Shown here piece by piece: positions 57,501 to 64,000 of a stretch of 64,000 bases of DNA (positions within the stretch are counted from its first letter, which is position 1; every line of letters begins with the position of its first letter). The position numbers were made by a program, and so were the translations under genes. The stretch spans positions 1 to 64,000 of the forward strand of contig NZ_JBMSEE010000006.1 of the NCBI RefSeq assembly GCF_049446155.1, written 5' to 3'. The notes under the pieces were generated by a model that did not search any database, had not been told where the DNA came from, and worked only from the letters and a program-made list of their open reading frames with translations. This DNA comes from Rivibacter sp049446155 (GTDB lineage: Bacteria > Pseudomonadota > Gammaproteobacteria > Burkholderiales > Burkholderiaceae_C).

Positions 57501-59424
57501 TGTAGGTGTAGGTCGCTTCGAGCTTGCCGAACTTGGCGACGGTGCGCACGGTTGCCGTCGCGGCGTCGAACGTACGGCTCACCGGAACCTTCTGATCGAC
57601 GGTGCGGCTGGCGACTTGGCCCAGCACCCACAAGCCCGTGTGATCGTGGTAGGCGACCGATTCGTTGCGGCTGGCGCCCAGGCTGTTGGTGCGCGACAGG
57701 CCGAGCGGGCGCGCGAACCTGTCGAAGGCGGTCACGGTCTGCGTGAAATCGACGCCTTGCTGGTTGATCGTGCGCTGGCTTTGCGGCGCGTAGAAGCCGC
57801 TCATCGAGTCGGCCGGCAGCATGGCGCTGCCCAGCGAGGCAGGGTATGGTCCGGTCGTCGTCGGCGCGTAAGCGTAGGTGGTGGTGCGAAGGCTCGTGGA
57901 GCCCGAGACGCCTTGGCGGCTGCTCAACAGCAGCCCTTCGTTGAGGCGGAACTGCGTGCCATAGGTATTGACCGTGACGTCGCCCTCGGGATCGGTGATC
58001 GTGACGGTCTTGTAGTTCACGCAGCCGTTGCACGGGGCCATCAGCCCCACCGGCGCGCTGTAGGCGTAGCTCCACGTCTGCGTTGGCATGCCCGGGCCGC
58101 TCAGGGTCTTGGCCGTCAGCGAACGCGTCGAGAAGAACCTCGGTACCTTGTTGTACGGGTGGCAATAGCTGCCTCCCGTGACCGGGACCGCGGTTCGCCC
58201 GTGGATCGTTCGCCGCAGCGTGAACGTGCCGAGGGCACCCGACGGATGCGTCATCGAAAACGTGGAAATCGGCAGATCGCTCCAGTTGTCGTTGTCGCAC
58301 ATCGGATCGCCCGCCGAGCGCGGCGCGGCTTGCTGGACCGCGTCGAACGAGAAGCGCCATTGCGACTGGTCCGGCTGCGTCACGGTCTGCAGCGTCGTAT
58401 AGGTGCCACCGTACGCGTAGGTCCAGGTGCGCGTGCCGTCGGTGACCGACTGGATGCGGTTGCCGATGCCGTTGTAGGTGAAGCTGATCGAACGCCCGTC
58501 GCTGGACGTGATGGAAGCCACCCGCCAGCCGTCCGTGCCCGTGTACGTGTACTTCACCCAGTTGCCGAAGCGGTCGGTGATCTGCGTGGGCAGCAGCCAG
58601 ACTTGCTTGCGCTGAATGGAAGGCGTCGCGCCGGTCGTGGCGCGAACGCGCACCGGCTCGTGCGCGCGCACGACCAGGTGGTTGAAGCGGTACACGACGC
58701 CATCGGGCGAGACCGCTTCGAAACCTTCGCCGGCACCGTTGTCGATCGCAGGAAGACAGCGGATCGCCCAGTTCTTGTTCGTCACGATCGGGTACGCGGC
58801 GCCGTCGCTCGGGATGTTGGCATTGGCGCCCGCGCGGGCGAGCAGGGTCTGATCGCCTGCCCCGGGGACATAGAGGTGGTAGCCGTCCCAGAACGTGTAG
58901 GACAGAAACAGCTGTGGCGTCCCGCCGCTGACGGCTACGGTCGTGGAAGGAGGATCGGCGAACTGGCTGCAGCGATTGAAGTTGGTCTTGCTGTTGCCGC
59001 CATACCAGTTCGGCTCGGCCGCGGTGGCCACCGTGTACAGGTGCGGAATATCCAGATCCCAGTCACCGAACAGCCCGCTGCGTTCGAACACCTGCCGGGC
59101 ACTGGCGATCAGCCGGCGACCGACGCGCACTTCGAGCTTGTTGTTGCCGGGCAGCGAGACGTCGGTCTGGTTGAACTCGATGCTGCCGACGGACTCGTTG
59201 ATGCGATCGCCCATCAGGTCAGGCCCCAACGCCTCGATGACCTCGCCCGAGCGCACGAGGATGTCGTCCTCGAAATAGGCGTAGGTCGGCGCCGGATCGG
59301 TGTCGGGCGGATCCTCGATGGCCGCTTGTGCGGTCGACGCCGCGAACGATCCCCACACCGCCAGCACCGTCACCACCAGCACGGCCGCAGCCGAGCGGCC
59401 GAGCCTTCGGCAGGCTTGATTCAT
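54562..59424 (-). CDS. Sec-exported RHS/YD-repeat protein with C-terminal toxin tip
   Basis: A 1620-residue polymorphic-toxin-type protein. It has a Sec signal peptide (AAAVLVVTVLAVWGSFAAST, cleavage near AQA), about 1300 residues of YD/RHS repeats, and the core-closing segment RYYDPIAGRFLSVDPITTDA, ending YRYIDPDG (about residue 1401). After it comes a Gly/Ala-rich hydrophobic stretch (1440-1510) and a tip (about 1530-1620): QYALVAERGGLYP, then DVWKYGISVNAADRYSGH, and AEKIQLINYVMSNGSLPPGN. The tip resembles GIY-YIG/URI-type nuclease toxins. No PAAR or VgrG domain, so it looks like the WapA-like secreted class. GGGGGACC precedes ATG 59424. The tip is AT-richer than the core. Confidence 0.85.
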   Translation of the reverse strand: MNQACRRLGRSAAAVLVVTVLAVWGSFAASTAQAAIEDPPDTDPAPTYAYFEDDILVRSGEVIEALGPDLMGDRINESVGSIEFNQTDVSLPGNNKLEVRVGRRLIASARQVFERSGLFGDWDLDIPHLYTVATAAEPNWYGGNSKTNFNRCSQFADPPSTTVAVSGGTPQLFLSYTFWDGYHLYVPGAGDQTLLARAGANANIPSDGAAYPIVTNKNWAIRCLPAIDNGAGEGFEAVSPDGVVYRFNHLVVRAHEPVRVRATTGATPSIQRKQVWLLPTQITDRFGNWVKYTYTGTDGWRVASITSSDGRSISFTYNGIGNRIQSVTDGTRTWTYAYGGTYTTLQTVTQPDQSQWRFSFDAVQQAAPRSAGDPMCDNDNWSDLPISTFSMTHPSGALGTFTLRRTIHGRTAVPVTGGSYCHPYNKVPRFFSTRSLTAKTLSGPGMPTQTWSYAYSAPVGLMAPCNGCVNYKTVTITDPEGDVTVNTYGTQFRLNEGLLLSSRQGVSGSTSLRTTTYAYAPTTTGPYPASLGSAMLPADSMSGFYAPQSQRTINQQGVDFTQTVTAFDRFARPLGLSRTNSLGASRNESVAYHDHTGLWVLGQVASRTVDQKVPVSRTFDAATATVRTVAKFGKLEATYTYSSDGTLYRVTDALNKSTTFTAYKRGLPQQVTFADGTSISAVVNNFGTINSVTNEAGHTWTFMYDAIGRLTRKTPPTAGDHPTVIWFVPVATAEYGLEPNHWRQTIMTGNAVTNHYFDARWRKRMTVTYDNGNVSATQRMQRFDYDTYNRTTFASYPARSITSITAPVPGTTTAYDALGRVTQTRVDSELGALTTTTDYLTGFQRRVTDARGKVTTTGFQVFDEPDESAITSIAAPEGLNVTITRDLLGKPTAITRSGTYAGASVSATRRYVYDSFQRLCKTIEPETGATVQQLDGANNVTWRATGLALYNAATCDIASVPDTAKVAYTYDARHRLTGTGFGDGSPAIGRSYTPDGLPLTVVSNGSTWTYGYNARRLLTSETLNDNGAGFGIGRAYDVYGHLAQLTYPDGAAVAFGPNALGEPTQVGSYATGVTYHPNGAVASYTLGNGIVHTLSQNTRGLPLVSQDVGVLKDQYAYDANGNVTGITDLQESIATRAMAYDGLDRLITANSAGVWGNASFGYDPLGNVRTSIVGSRSSTHAYSASTNLLTSVTSNGVATAYAHDPRGNVSTRGSQGFSFDLGNRLTAASGVATYTYDGWGRRISSNAGGTYRTSVYSQDGQLLYGQAVQGSKSWSTRHVYLQDKLIAETDSTLGTRYAHTDALGSPVAWTNASKAVTSRTRYEPYGKTAAGTNPGSDGFVGVGFTGHVNDAPTGLVYMQQRYYDPIAGRFLSVDPITTDANTGLMFNRYEYANNNPYRYIDPDGMCTGSNITNKDGTCASTGGFTTDSAGIARGMERARQPTGGSGLTLSGVSAAGAVVGGAIGGSLGTVAATACVGTTGGTCAPAAPAIVGAGILGGAAAGAAAGAGLEKAWGQLGSLLEKATQSGPQAVQYALVAERGGLYPTVRGESVFLNAGDVWKYGISVNAADRYSGHVLKSLGLQMEIQSSGTLPQVYVAEKIQLINYVMSNGSLPPGNKIFK

Positions 59425-59588
59425 CGAGAGGTCCCCCTGGTCTTTGATCGCCCGCCGCTCGTGCGGCGGTGCGGCGCGACCTTAGCCAGGCACCCAGCGA
59501 TGAACCACTGACAACTCTGACAGGGTTCTTGCCAGAGCCCTCAAAGCTTGGGAGGGGTTTTCCTTAGCTGGGCGTCAGTCCGGCGGCC

Positions 59589-61394
59589 CTAGACAAACTG
59601 CTCCCACGGCCGCGACAGCCTCATCGCGCCGTTGATCAACCCGACCATCGAATAGGTCTGCGGGAAGTTGCCCCACAGCTCGCCGCTGACCGGCGCCGTG
59701 TCCTCGGACAGCAGGCCCAGGTGGTTGCGGCTGGCCAGCAGCTGCTCGAAGATCGCGCGCGCCTCCGATGTGCGGCCCATGCGCGCGAGCGCGTCGATGC
59801 GCCAGAAGGCACAGACGTTGAACGCGGTCTCGGGCCGGCCGAAGTCGTCAGCCGCTTCGTAGCGGCGCATGTAGGGGCCGTCGCACAGCGTCGCCTCCAG
59901 CGCCGCGAGGGTGCTGACGAAGCGCGGGTCGCGCGGGTCGATGAAGCCGACCTCGGCCATCAGCAGCACGCCGGCGTCCAAGTCCTGGCCGCCGAAGCTC
60001 TCGACGAAGGCCTGGCGCTTTTCGCTCCAGCCGGCCTCGAGGATCCTGGCGCGCACGGCAGCCGCGCGCTCGGACCACGACTGCGCGCGCGTCGGCAGGC
60101 CCAGCTGCACCGCGATCTTGGCGAGCCGGTCGCAGGCGGCCCAGCACATCAGCGACGAAGAGGTGTGCACGCGTGCGCGCGTGCGCAGCTCCCACATGCC
60201 GGCGTCGGGCTGGTCGTGCAGCCGCCAGGCCTGCTCGCCGACGCGCTCGAGCAGCTCGTACTCGTCGACGCCTGCGGGCCGGAACAGGCGCAGGTCGTGA
60301 AAGGCCTGCGATGCGCCGAGCACGACGTTGCCGTAGACGTCGTGCTGGTCGTGCTCGTAGGCCTGGTTGCCCACCCGCACCGGCCCCATGCCGCGGTAGC
60401 CGGCGGGGGCGTCGAGCGTGCGCTCGACCAGCTCGCTTTCCAGGCCGATGCCGTACAGCGGCTGCAGGCGCCCGCCGGGGCTGGCGCGCACGACGTTCTG
60501 CAGCCATTGCAGGTAGTTCTCCATCGTGCCGACTTCGGACAGGCTGTTGAGCGCGCGCACGACGAAGAACGCGTCGCGCAGCCAGCAGTAGCGGTAGTCC
60601 CAGTTGCGCCCGCTGTTGGGGGCCTCGGGGATGCTGGTGGTGATGGCCGCGACGATGGCGCCGGTCTCCTCGTACTGGCACAGCTTGAGCGTGATCGCCG
60701 CGCGGATCACCGCCTCCTGCCACTCGAACGGCACCGCGAGTCGGTGGACCCAGCCGAGCCAGTACTGGATGGTCTCTTCCTCGAAGCGCCGCGCGGTGTC
60801 CTCGATGCCGCCGGCCAGCGTTTCGTCGGGGCCGAGCAGCAGGCTCATCGGCCCGTTGAGCGAGAACCAGGTCGAGGCCATCACGTAGGTCAGCGGCACG
60901 TTGGTGTTCAGCCGCAGCGTCTGGTCGGGCAGCTCGAAGCGCAGGTGGTTGCTGCCGCGCGTGGTGGACGGCTGCTGCGCGCCCCACTCGCCGCGCGGGC
61001 GCACGATCACGCGCACGCGCGGATGGCCTTGCAGCGGGCGCAGCCGCCGCACCAGCTGCGCGGGCCGGAACATGCGGTCGTGGTGGCGAAAGCGCGGCGC
61101 GAAGTCGGTTACCTCGACCGCGCCGCCCTGGCCGTCGTAGAGCCGCGTGCGCAGCACCGCGGTGGAGCGCTCGTAGTGCTGCTCGCTGCGCACGAAGCCT
61201 TCGAGCTCGACCGCCATGTAGGCGGCGCGCTCGCGGTCGCCGGGGCCGCACAGCAGCGACTGGAAGGCCGGGTCGCTGTCGAAGCGCGGCGTGCAGAACC
61301 ACACCACGCGCGCGCGGGCGTCGACCAGCGCGCTGATGCTGCAGTTGCCGATCGCGCCCAGCGCGAGGTTCTCGGTGTCGGTGGTTGCGCTCAT
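59589..61394 (-). CDS. GH15-family glycoside hydrolase
   Basis: A 601-residue enzyme; AAGGGG 5 bases upstream supports ATG 61394. The N-terminal beta-sandwich (LALGAIGNCSISALVDARAR, VVWFCTPRFDSDPAF) precedes an (alpha/alpha)6 barrel with GRNWDYRYCWLRDAFFVVRA, a GH15 signature. The C-terminus SGELWGNFPQTYSMVGLING AMRLSRPW is typical of this group. Relatives include glucoamylases and bacterial/archaeal trehalases. Next to otsAB, a trehalase-like or glucoamylase role is likely. It is divergent from otsA. Confidence 0.88.
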   Translation of the reverse strand: MSATTDTENLALGAIGNCSISALVDARARVVWFCTPRFDSDPAFQSLLCGPGDRERAAYMAVELEGFVRSEQHYERSTAVLRTRLYDGQGGAVEVTDFAPRFRHHDRMFRPAQLVRRLRPLQGHPRVRVIVRPRGEWGAQQPSTTRGSNHLRFELPDQTLRLNTNVPLTYVMASTWFSLNGPMSLLLGPDETLAGGIEDTARRFEEETIQYWLGWVHRLAVPFEWQEAVIRAAITLKLCQYEETGAIVAAITTSIPEAPNSGRNWDYRYCWLRDAFFVVRALNSLSEVGTMENYLQWLQNVVRASPGGRLQPLYGIGLESELVERTLDAPAGYRGMGPVRVGNQAYEHDQHDVYGNVVLGASQAFHDLRLFRPAGVDEYELLERVGEQAWRLHDQPDAGMWELRTRARVHTSSSLMCWAACDRLAKIAVQLGLPTRAQSWSERAAAVRARILEAGWSEKRQAFVESFGGQDLDAGVLLMAEVGFIDPRDPRFVSTLAALEATLCDGPYMRRYEAADDFGRPETAFNVCAFWRIDALARMGRTSEARAIFEQLLASRNHLGLLSEDTAPVSGELWGNFPQTYSMVGLINGAMRLSRPWEQFV

Positions 61395-61549
61395 CGGATC
61401 CCCTTGGCGCTGCACGAATCGAGGCTACGGCACGCCGTATGCCCACGCGACGGCGTGAGAAGAAATCTTTACAGATCCGGGCGCGGGTGTCACGCTGGCG
61501 CCGGCCGCGGCAGGCACGCGCTGCCGGCCGGCCGGCCTCCCCACCGCCC

Positions 61550-63811
61550 ATGAAGACCTTTCGGCTTCAGCTGCGCTTTTTCCTGCCGATGGTGCTGGCC
61601 ATCGTGGCGTTCGGTTACGCGACGCGCCCCTTGACCGAGCGGTTGGCGTTCCAGTGGTTCGCGCGCGACCTGCAGGCGCAGGCGCGCCTGATGGCCAGCG
61701 CGCTGGCCGACTCGATCGGCGAATCGGTCGACAGCGGCAGGCCGGCGCGCCTGCAGCAGCTGTTCGACGGCGCCCAGCGCGACGAACGCCTGTTCGGCAT
61801 GCTGCTGTGCGGCGCCGACGGGCGCTCGCTGCAGCGAAGCGAGGGCCTGCCGAAGTCGCTCGACTGCCGCGCCGCGAAGGCGGCGGCCGGCAAGCGCGAG
61901 CCGGTGATCGAGCTGCCGCGCGGGCGCGCCTACGTGACCTGGAACGAGGTGCGCGGCGACGGCAGCGCGCTCGGCGAGCTGGTGCTGCTGCACGACATGC
62001 GCTTCGTCGAGGAGCGCACGCGCGACGCGCGCGAAGCCCTGCTGATGGTGATCGCCGTGCTCGGCGCCTCGCTGGCGCTGATCACCGCGGTCGTCGCGCA
62101 GCTGAGCTGGCGCAGCTGGGTCAGCGGCGCGCTGGCGCTGCTGCGCGGCGAGGGCGTGATGCGCCCGGCCTCGTCGGCGCCCGAGCTGGCGCCGCTGGCG
62201 GCCGAGCTGCGCACGCGGCTGCGCGACCTCGAAGACGAGTTCCGCCGCGTGCAGGGCCCGCAGGTCGAGTGGGACGCGCAGCGCCTGCGCGCGCTCCTGA
62301 AGACCCAGCTCAGCGGCGACCAGGTGATCGTGGTGTCCAACCGCGAGCCTTACATCCACGAGCACGCCGACGGCCGCATCATCGTCAAGCGACCGGCCAG
62401 CGGCCTGGTCACCGCGGTCGAGCCGGTGATGCGCGCGTGCTCGGGCACCTGGGTCGCGCACGGCAGCGGCGACGCCGACCGCGAGGTCGTCGACTCCCAC
62501 GACCGCGTGCGCGTGCCGCCCGGGCACGACGACTACGCGCTGCGCCGCATCTGGCTCAGACCCGAGGAGGAGCAGGGCTACTACTACGGCTTCGCCAACG
62601 AAGGCCTGTGGCCGCTGTGCCATGTGGCGCACGTGCGGCCGGTGTTCCGCGAGAGCGACTGGCAGCGCTACATGGAGGTCAACCGCCGCTTCGCCGACGC
62701 GGTGGTCGAGGAAGCGCGCGTCGAGGACCCGGTGATCCTCGCGCAGGACTACCACTTCGCGCTGCTGCCGGCCTACGTGCGCGAGCGGCTGCCGCGCGCG
62801 ACCATCCTGACCTTCTGGCACATCCCCTGGCCGAACCCGGAGTCCTTCGGCATCTGCCCGTGGCGGCGCGAGATCCTGCGCGGCCTGCTGGGCAGCACGA
62901 TCGTCGGCTTCCACACGCGCTACCACTGCAAGAACTTCCTCGAGACGGTGGACCGCTACCTCGAGGCGCGCATCGAGCACGAGCACTCGACCGTGACCAT
63001 CGGCGGCGACGAGACCCTGGTCGAGAGCTACCCGATCTCGATCGCCTGGCCGCGGCCCGAGGTCAGCGCGCAATGGCCCTCGGTGGCCGAGTGCCGGCGC
63101 GAACTCCTCGAGGCCTACGAGCTGCCCGACGACCAGGCGTTCGCCGTCGGCGTCGACCGCTTCGACTACACCAAGGGCATCCTCGAGCGGCTGCACGCGG
63201 TCGAGCGCCTGCTCGAGAAGCATCCCGAATGGGTGGGTCGCTTCACCTTCGTTCAGGTGGCCGCGCCCTCGCGCAGCTCGCTGGAGGAATACCGCGTGTT
63301 CCAGCAGCGCATCGACAGCGTCGTGCAGCGCATCAACGACCGCTTCGGCAAGAACGGCCGCCCGCCGGTGCGCCTGATCGCCGAGCACCGCGAGCCCGAG
63401 CAGATCACCCGGCTGTTCCGCGCCGCCGACGTGTGCCTCGTGACCAGCCTGCACGACGGCATGAATCTCGTGTGCAAGGAGTTCGTCGCCGCGCGCGACG
63501 ACGAGCGCGGCGTGCTGATCCTGAGCCGCTTCGCCGGCGCGGCGCGCGAGCTGAGCGAGGCGCTGATCGTGAACCCCTACCACGTCGAGGAGACCGCCGA
63601 TGCGATCCACCAGGCCCTCACGATGCCGCCGGCCGAGCAGCGCGAGCGCATGGCCGCGATGCGCATGACGGTGCGCGAGTTCAACGTCTACCGCTGGGCC
63701 GCGCGCATGCTGGCCGACGCGGGGCGCTTCCGGGCGCACCAGCGCATCGAGGCGCGTGTGCTGAGCCACCAGCCCAACGGCTCGTCCAACGACCACTCGA
63801 ACGGCGCATGA
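61550..63811 (+). CDS. otsA: Trehalose-6-phosphate synthase with membrane-anchored N-terminal domain
   Basis: A 753-residue fusion. Residues 1-240 form a membrane region: helix 1 (FFLPMVLAIVAFGYATRPL), an extracytoplasmic domain of about 140 residues, and helix 2 (LLMVIAVLGASLALITAVVA), then a short linker. Residues about 260-740 are a complete GT20 synthase: VIVVSNREPYIH, ILAQDYHFALLPAYVRERLP, FWHIPWPNPESFGICPW, VGVDRFDYTKGILERLHAVE and LVTSLHDGMNLVCKEFVAAR. It makes trehalose-6-phosphate from UDP-glucose and glucose-6-phosphate. The usual OtsA is about 470 residues and soluble. The stop overlaps otsB (ATGA). Confidence 0.92.
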   Translation: MKTFRLQLRFFLPMVLAIVAFGYATRPLTERLAFQWFARDLQAQARLMASALADSIGESVDSGRPARLQQLFDGAQRDERLFGMLLCGADGRSLQRSEGLPKSLDCRAAKAAAGKREPVIELPRGRAYVTWNEVRGDGSALGELVLLHDMRFVEERTRDAREALLMVIAVLGASLALITAVVAQLSWRSWVSGALALLRGEGVMRPASSAPELAPLAAELRTRLRDLEDEFRRVQGPQVEWDAQRLRALLKTQLSGDQVIVVSNREPYIHEHADGRIIVKRPASGLVTAVEPVMRACSGTWVAHGSGDADREVVDSHDRVRVPPGHDDYALRRIWLRPEEEQGYYYGFANEGLWPLCHVAHVRPVFRESDWQRYMEVNRRFADAVVEEARVEDPVILAQDYHFALLPAYVRERLPRATILTFWHIPWPNPESFGICPWRREILRGLLGSTIVGFHTRYHCKNFLETVDRYLEARIEHEHSTVTIGGDETLVESYPISIAWPRPEVSAQWPSVAECRRELLEAYELPDDQAFAVGVDRFDYTKGILERLHAVERLLEKHPEWVGRFTFVQVAAPSRSSLEEYRVFQQRIDSVVQRINDRFGKNGRPPVRLIAEHREPEQITRLFRAADVCLVTSLHDGMNLVCKEFVAARDDERGVLILSRFAGAARELSEALIVNPYHVEETADAIHQALTMPPAEQRERMAAMRMTVREFNVYRWAARMLADAGRFRAHQRIEARVLSHQPNGSSNDHSNGA

Positions 63812-64000
63812 GGTACCTGTTCTCGCCCGAGGGCAACGAGGCGATCGACGCGCTGCTGGCGCGCCGCCCGCTGCTGGCCTTCGACTTCGACGGCACGCTC
63901 GCGCCCATCGTCGGACACCCCGACGACGCCTGCGTGCCGCAGGCCGTGTCCGACGCGCTGAGCGGCCTGGCCGCGCTGCGCCCGGTGGCGGTGATCACCG
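63808..64000 (+). CDS. otsB: Trehalose-6-phosphate phosphatase, 5' part
   Basis: Only the first 64 codons are in the window; the gene runs off the right edge. The start MRYLFSPEGNEAIDALLARR is followed by LLAFDFDGTLAPIVGHPDD, the HAD-family DxDGT nucleophile motif typical of OtsB. ATG 63808 overlaps the otsA stop codon, so the two enzymes are coupled and act in succession to make trehalose. Confidence 0.92.
   Translation, partial: MRYLFSPEGNEAIDALLARRPLLAFDFDGTLAPIVGHPDDACVPQAVSDALSGLAALRPVAVIT

Noticed and set aside
55384..59511. 1375-codon open frame on the plus strand opposite the RHS gene
   Set aside because: Composition is that of a shadow frame (Arg/Ala/Val/Gly/Asp-rich, no domain). 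The minus strand carries clear YD repeats and a signal peptide.

Overview
The window is about 70% G+C and reads as chromosome of a motile beta-proteobacterium of the order Burkholderiales, most like the Rubrivivax/Leptothrix/Roseateles group. The main reasons are the fliE / fliFGHIJKLMNOPQR gene order, a CheA-CheW-multi-MCP chemotaxis operon, a second infA copy, and intergenic palindromes of the kind scattered through genomes of that group. The genus is an inference.

Layout. 1-413: right end of an IS481-family insertion sequence, abutting a DODA-type dioxygenase gene. 1.3-5.7 kb: DoxX, a large FtsX/YbbP-like permease, and a two-gene module (XRE regulator plus AbiEii-type nucleotidyltransferase) behind an AT-rich palindromic control region. 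5.7-19.0 kb: one long minus-strand chemotaxis operon (CheZ-like phosphatase, CheY, CheA, MCP, CheW, MCP, MCP, MCP, CheW, MCP). Its two cheW genes look identical base for base, and its five MCP signalling domains fall into two sequence classes, which suggests gene conversion. 19.2-24.3 kb: a soluble REC-histidine kinase with a NarL-type regulator, DUF1272, a MASE1-GGDEF cyclase, DUF1697, a VOC protein, then an NTF2-like gene divergent from a TetR gene across two matching operators. 25.0-37.0 kb: the flagellar fliF-to-fliR operon on the minus strand with fliE divergent. Palindromic repeat elements sit in three of its few intergenic gaps.

37.5-46.8 kb is an accessory island. It opens with a 138-bp MITE-like element with perfect 17-bp inverted ends. 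It then carries a Gabija-like pair (OLD-family ATPase/TOPRIM nuclease plus UvrD-like helicase), an HNH nuclease whose N-terminus resembles that of McrB-type proteins, a protein with TerB-like repeats and a BRCT domain, a methyltransferase and an orphan receiver protein. 46.9-49.3 kb returns to general functions: nitrilase, a hypothetical gene, and a small gene that appears to start at ATT directly upstream of infA.

49.4-64.0 kb is a glucan/trehalose cluster (GT4 glycosyltransferase, debranching-type glucosidase, GH15, a membrane-anchored trehalose-6-phosphate synthase, and the start of trehalose-phosphatase). It is split by a 7-kb segment holding a DUF2199 gene, a decayed RHS fragment, a putative immunity gene and a 1620-residue Sec-exported RHS/YD protein with a GIY-YIG-like C-terminal tip.

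No rRNA, tRNA or CRISPR array was recognised.
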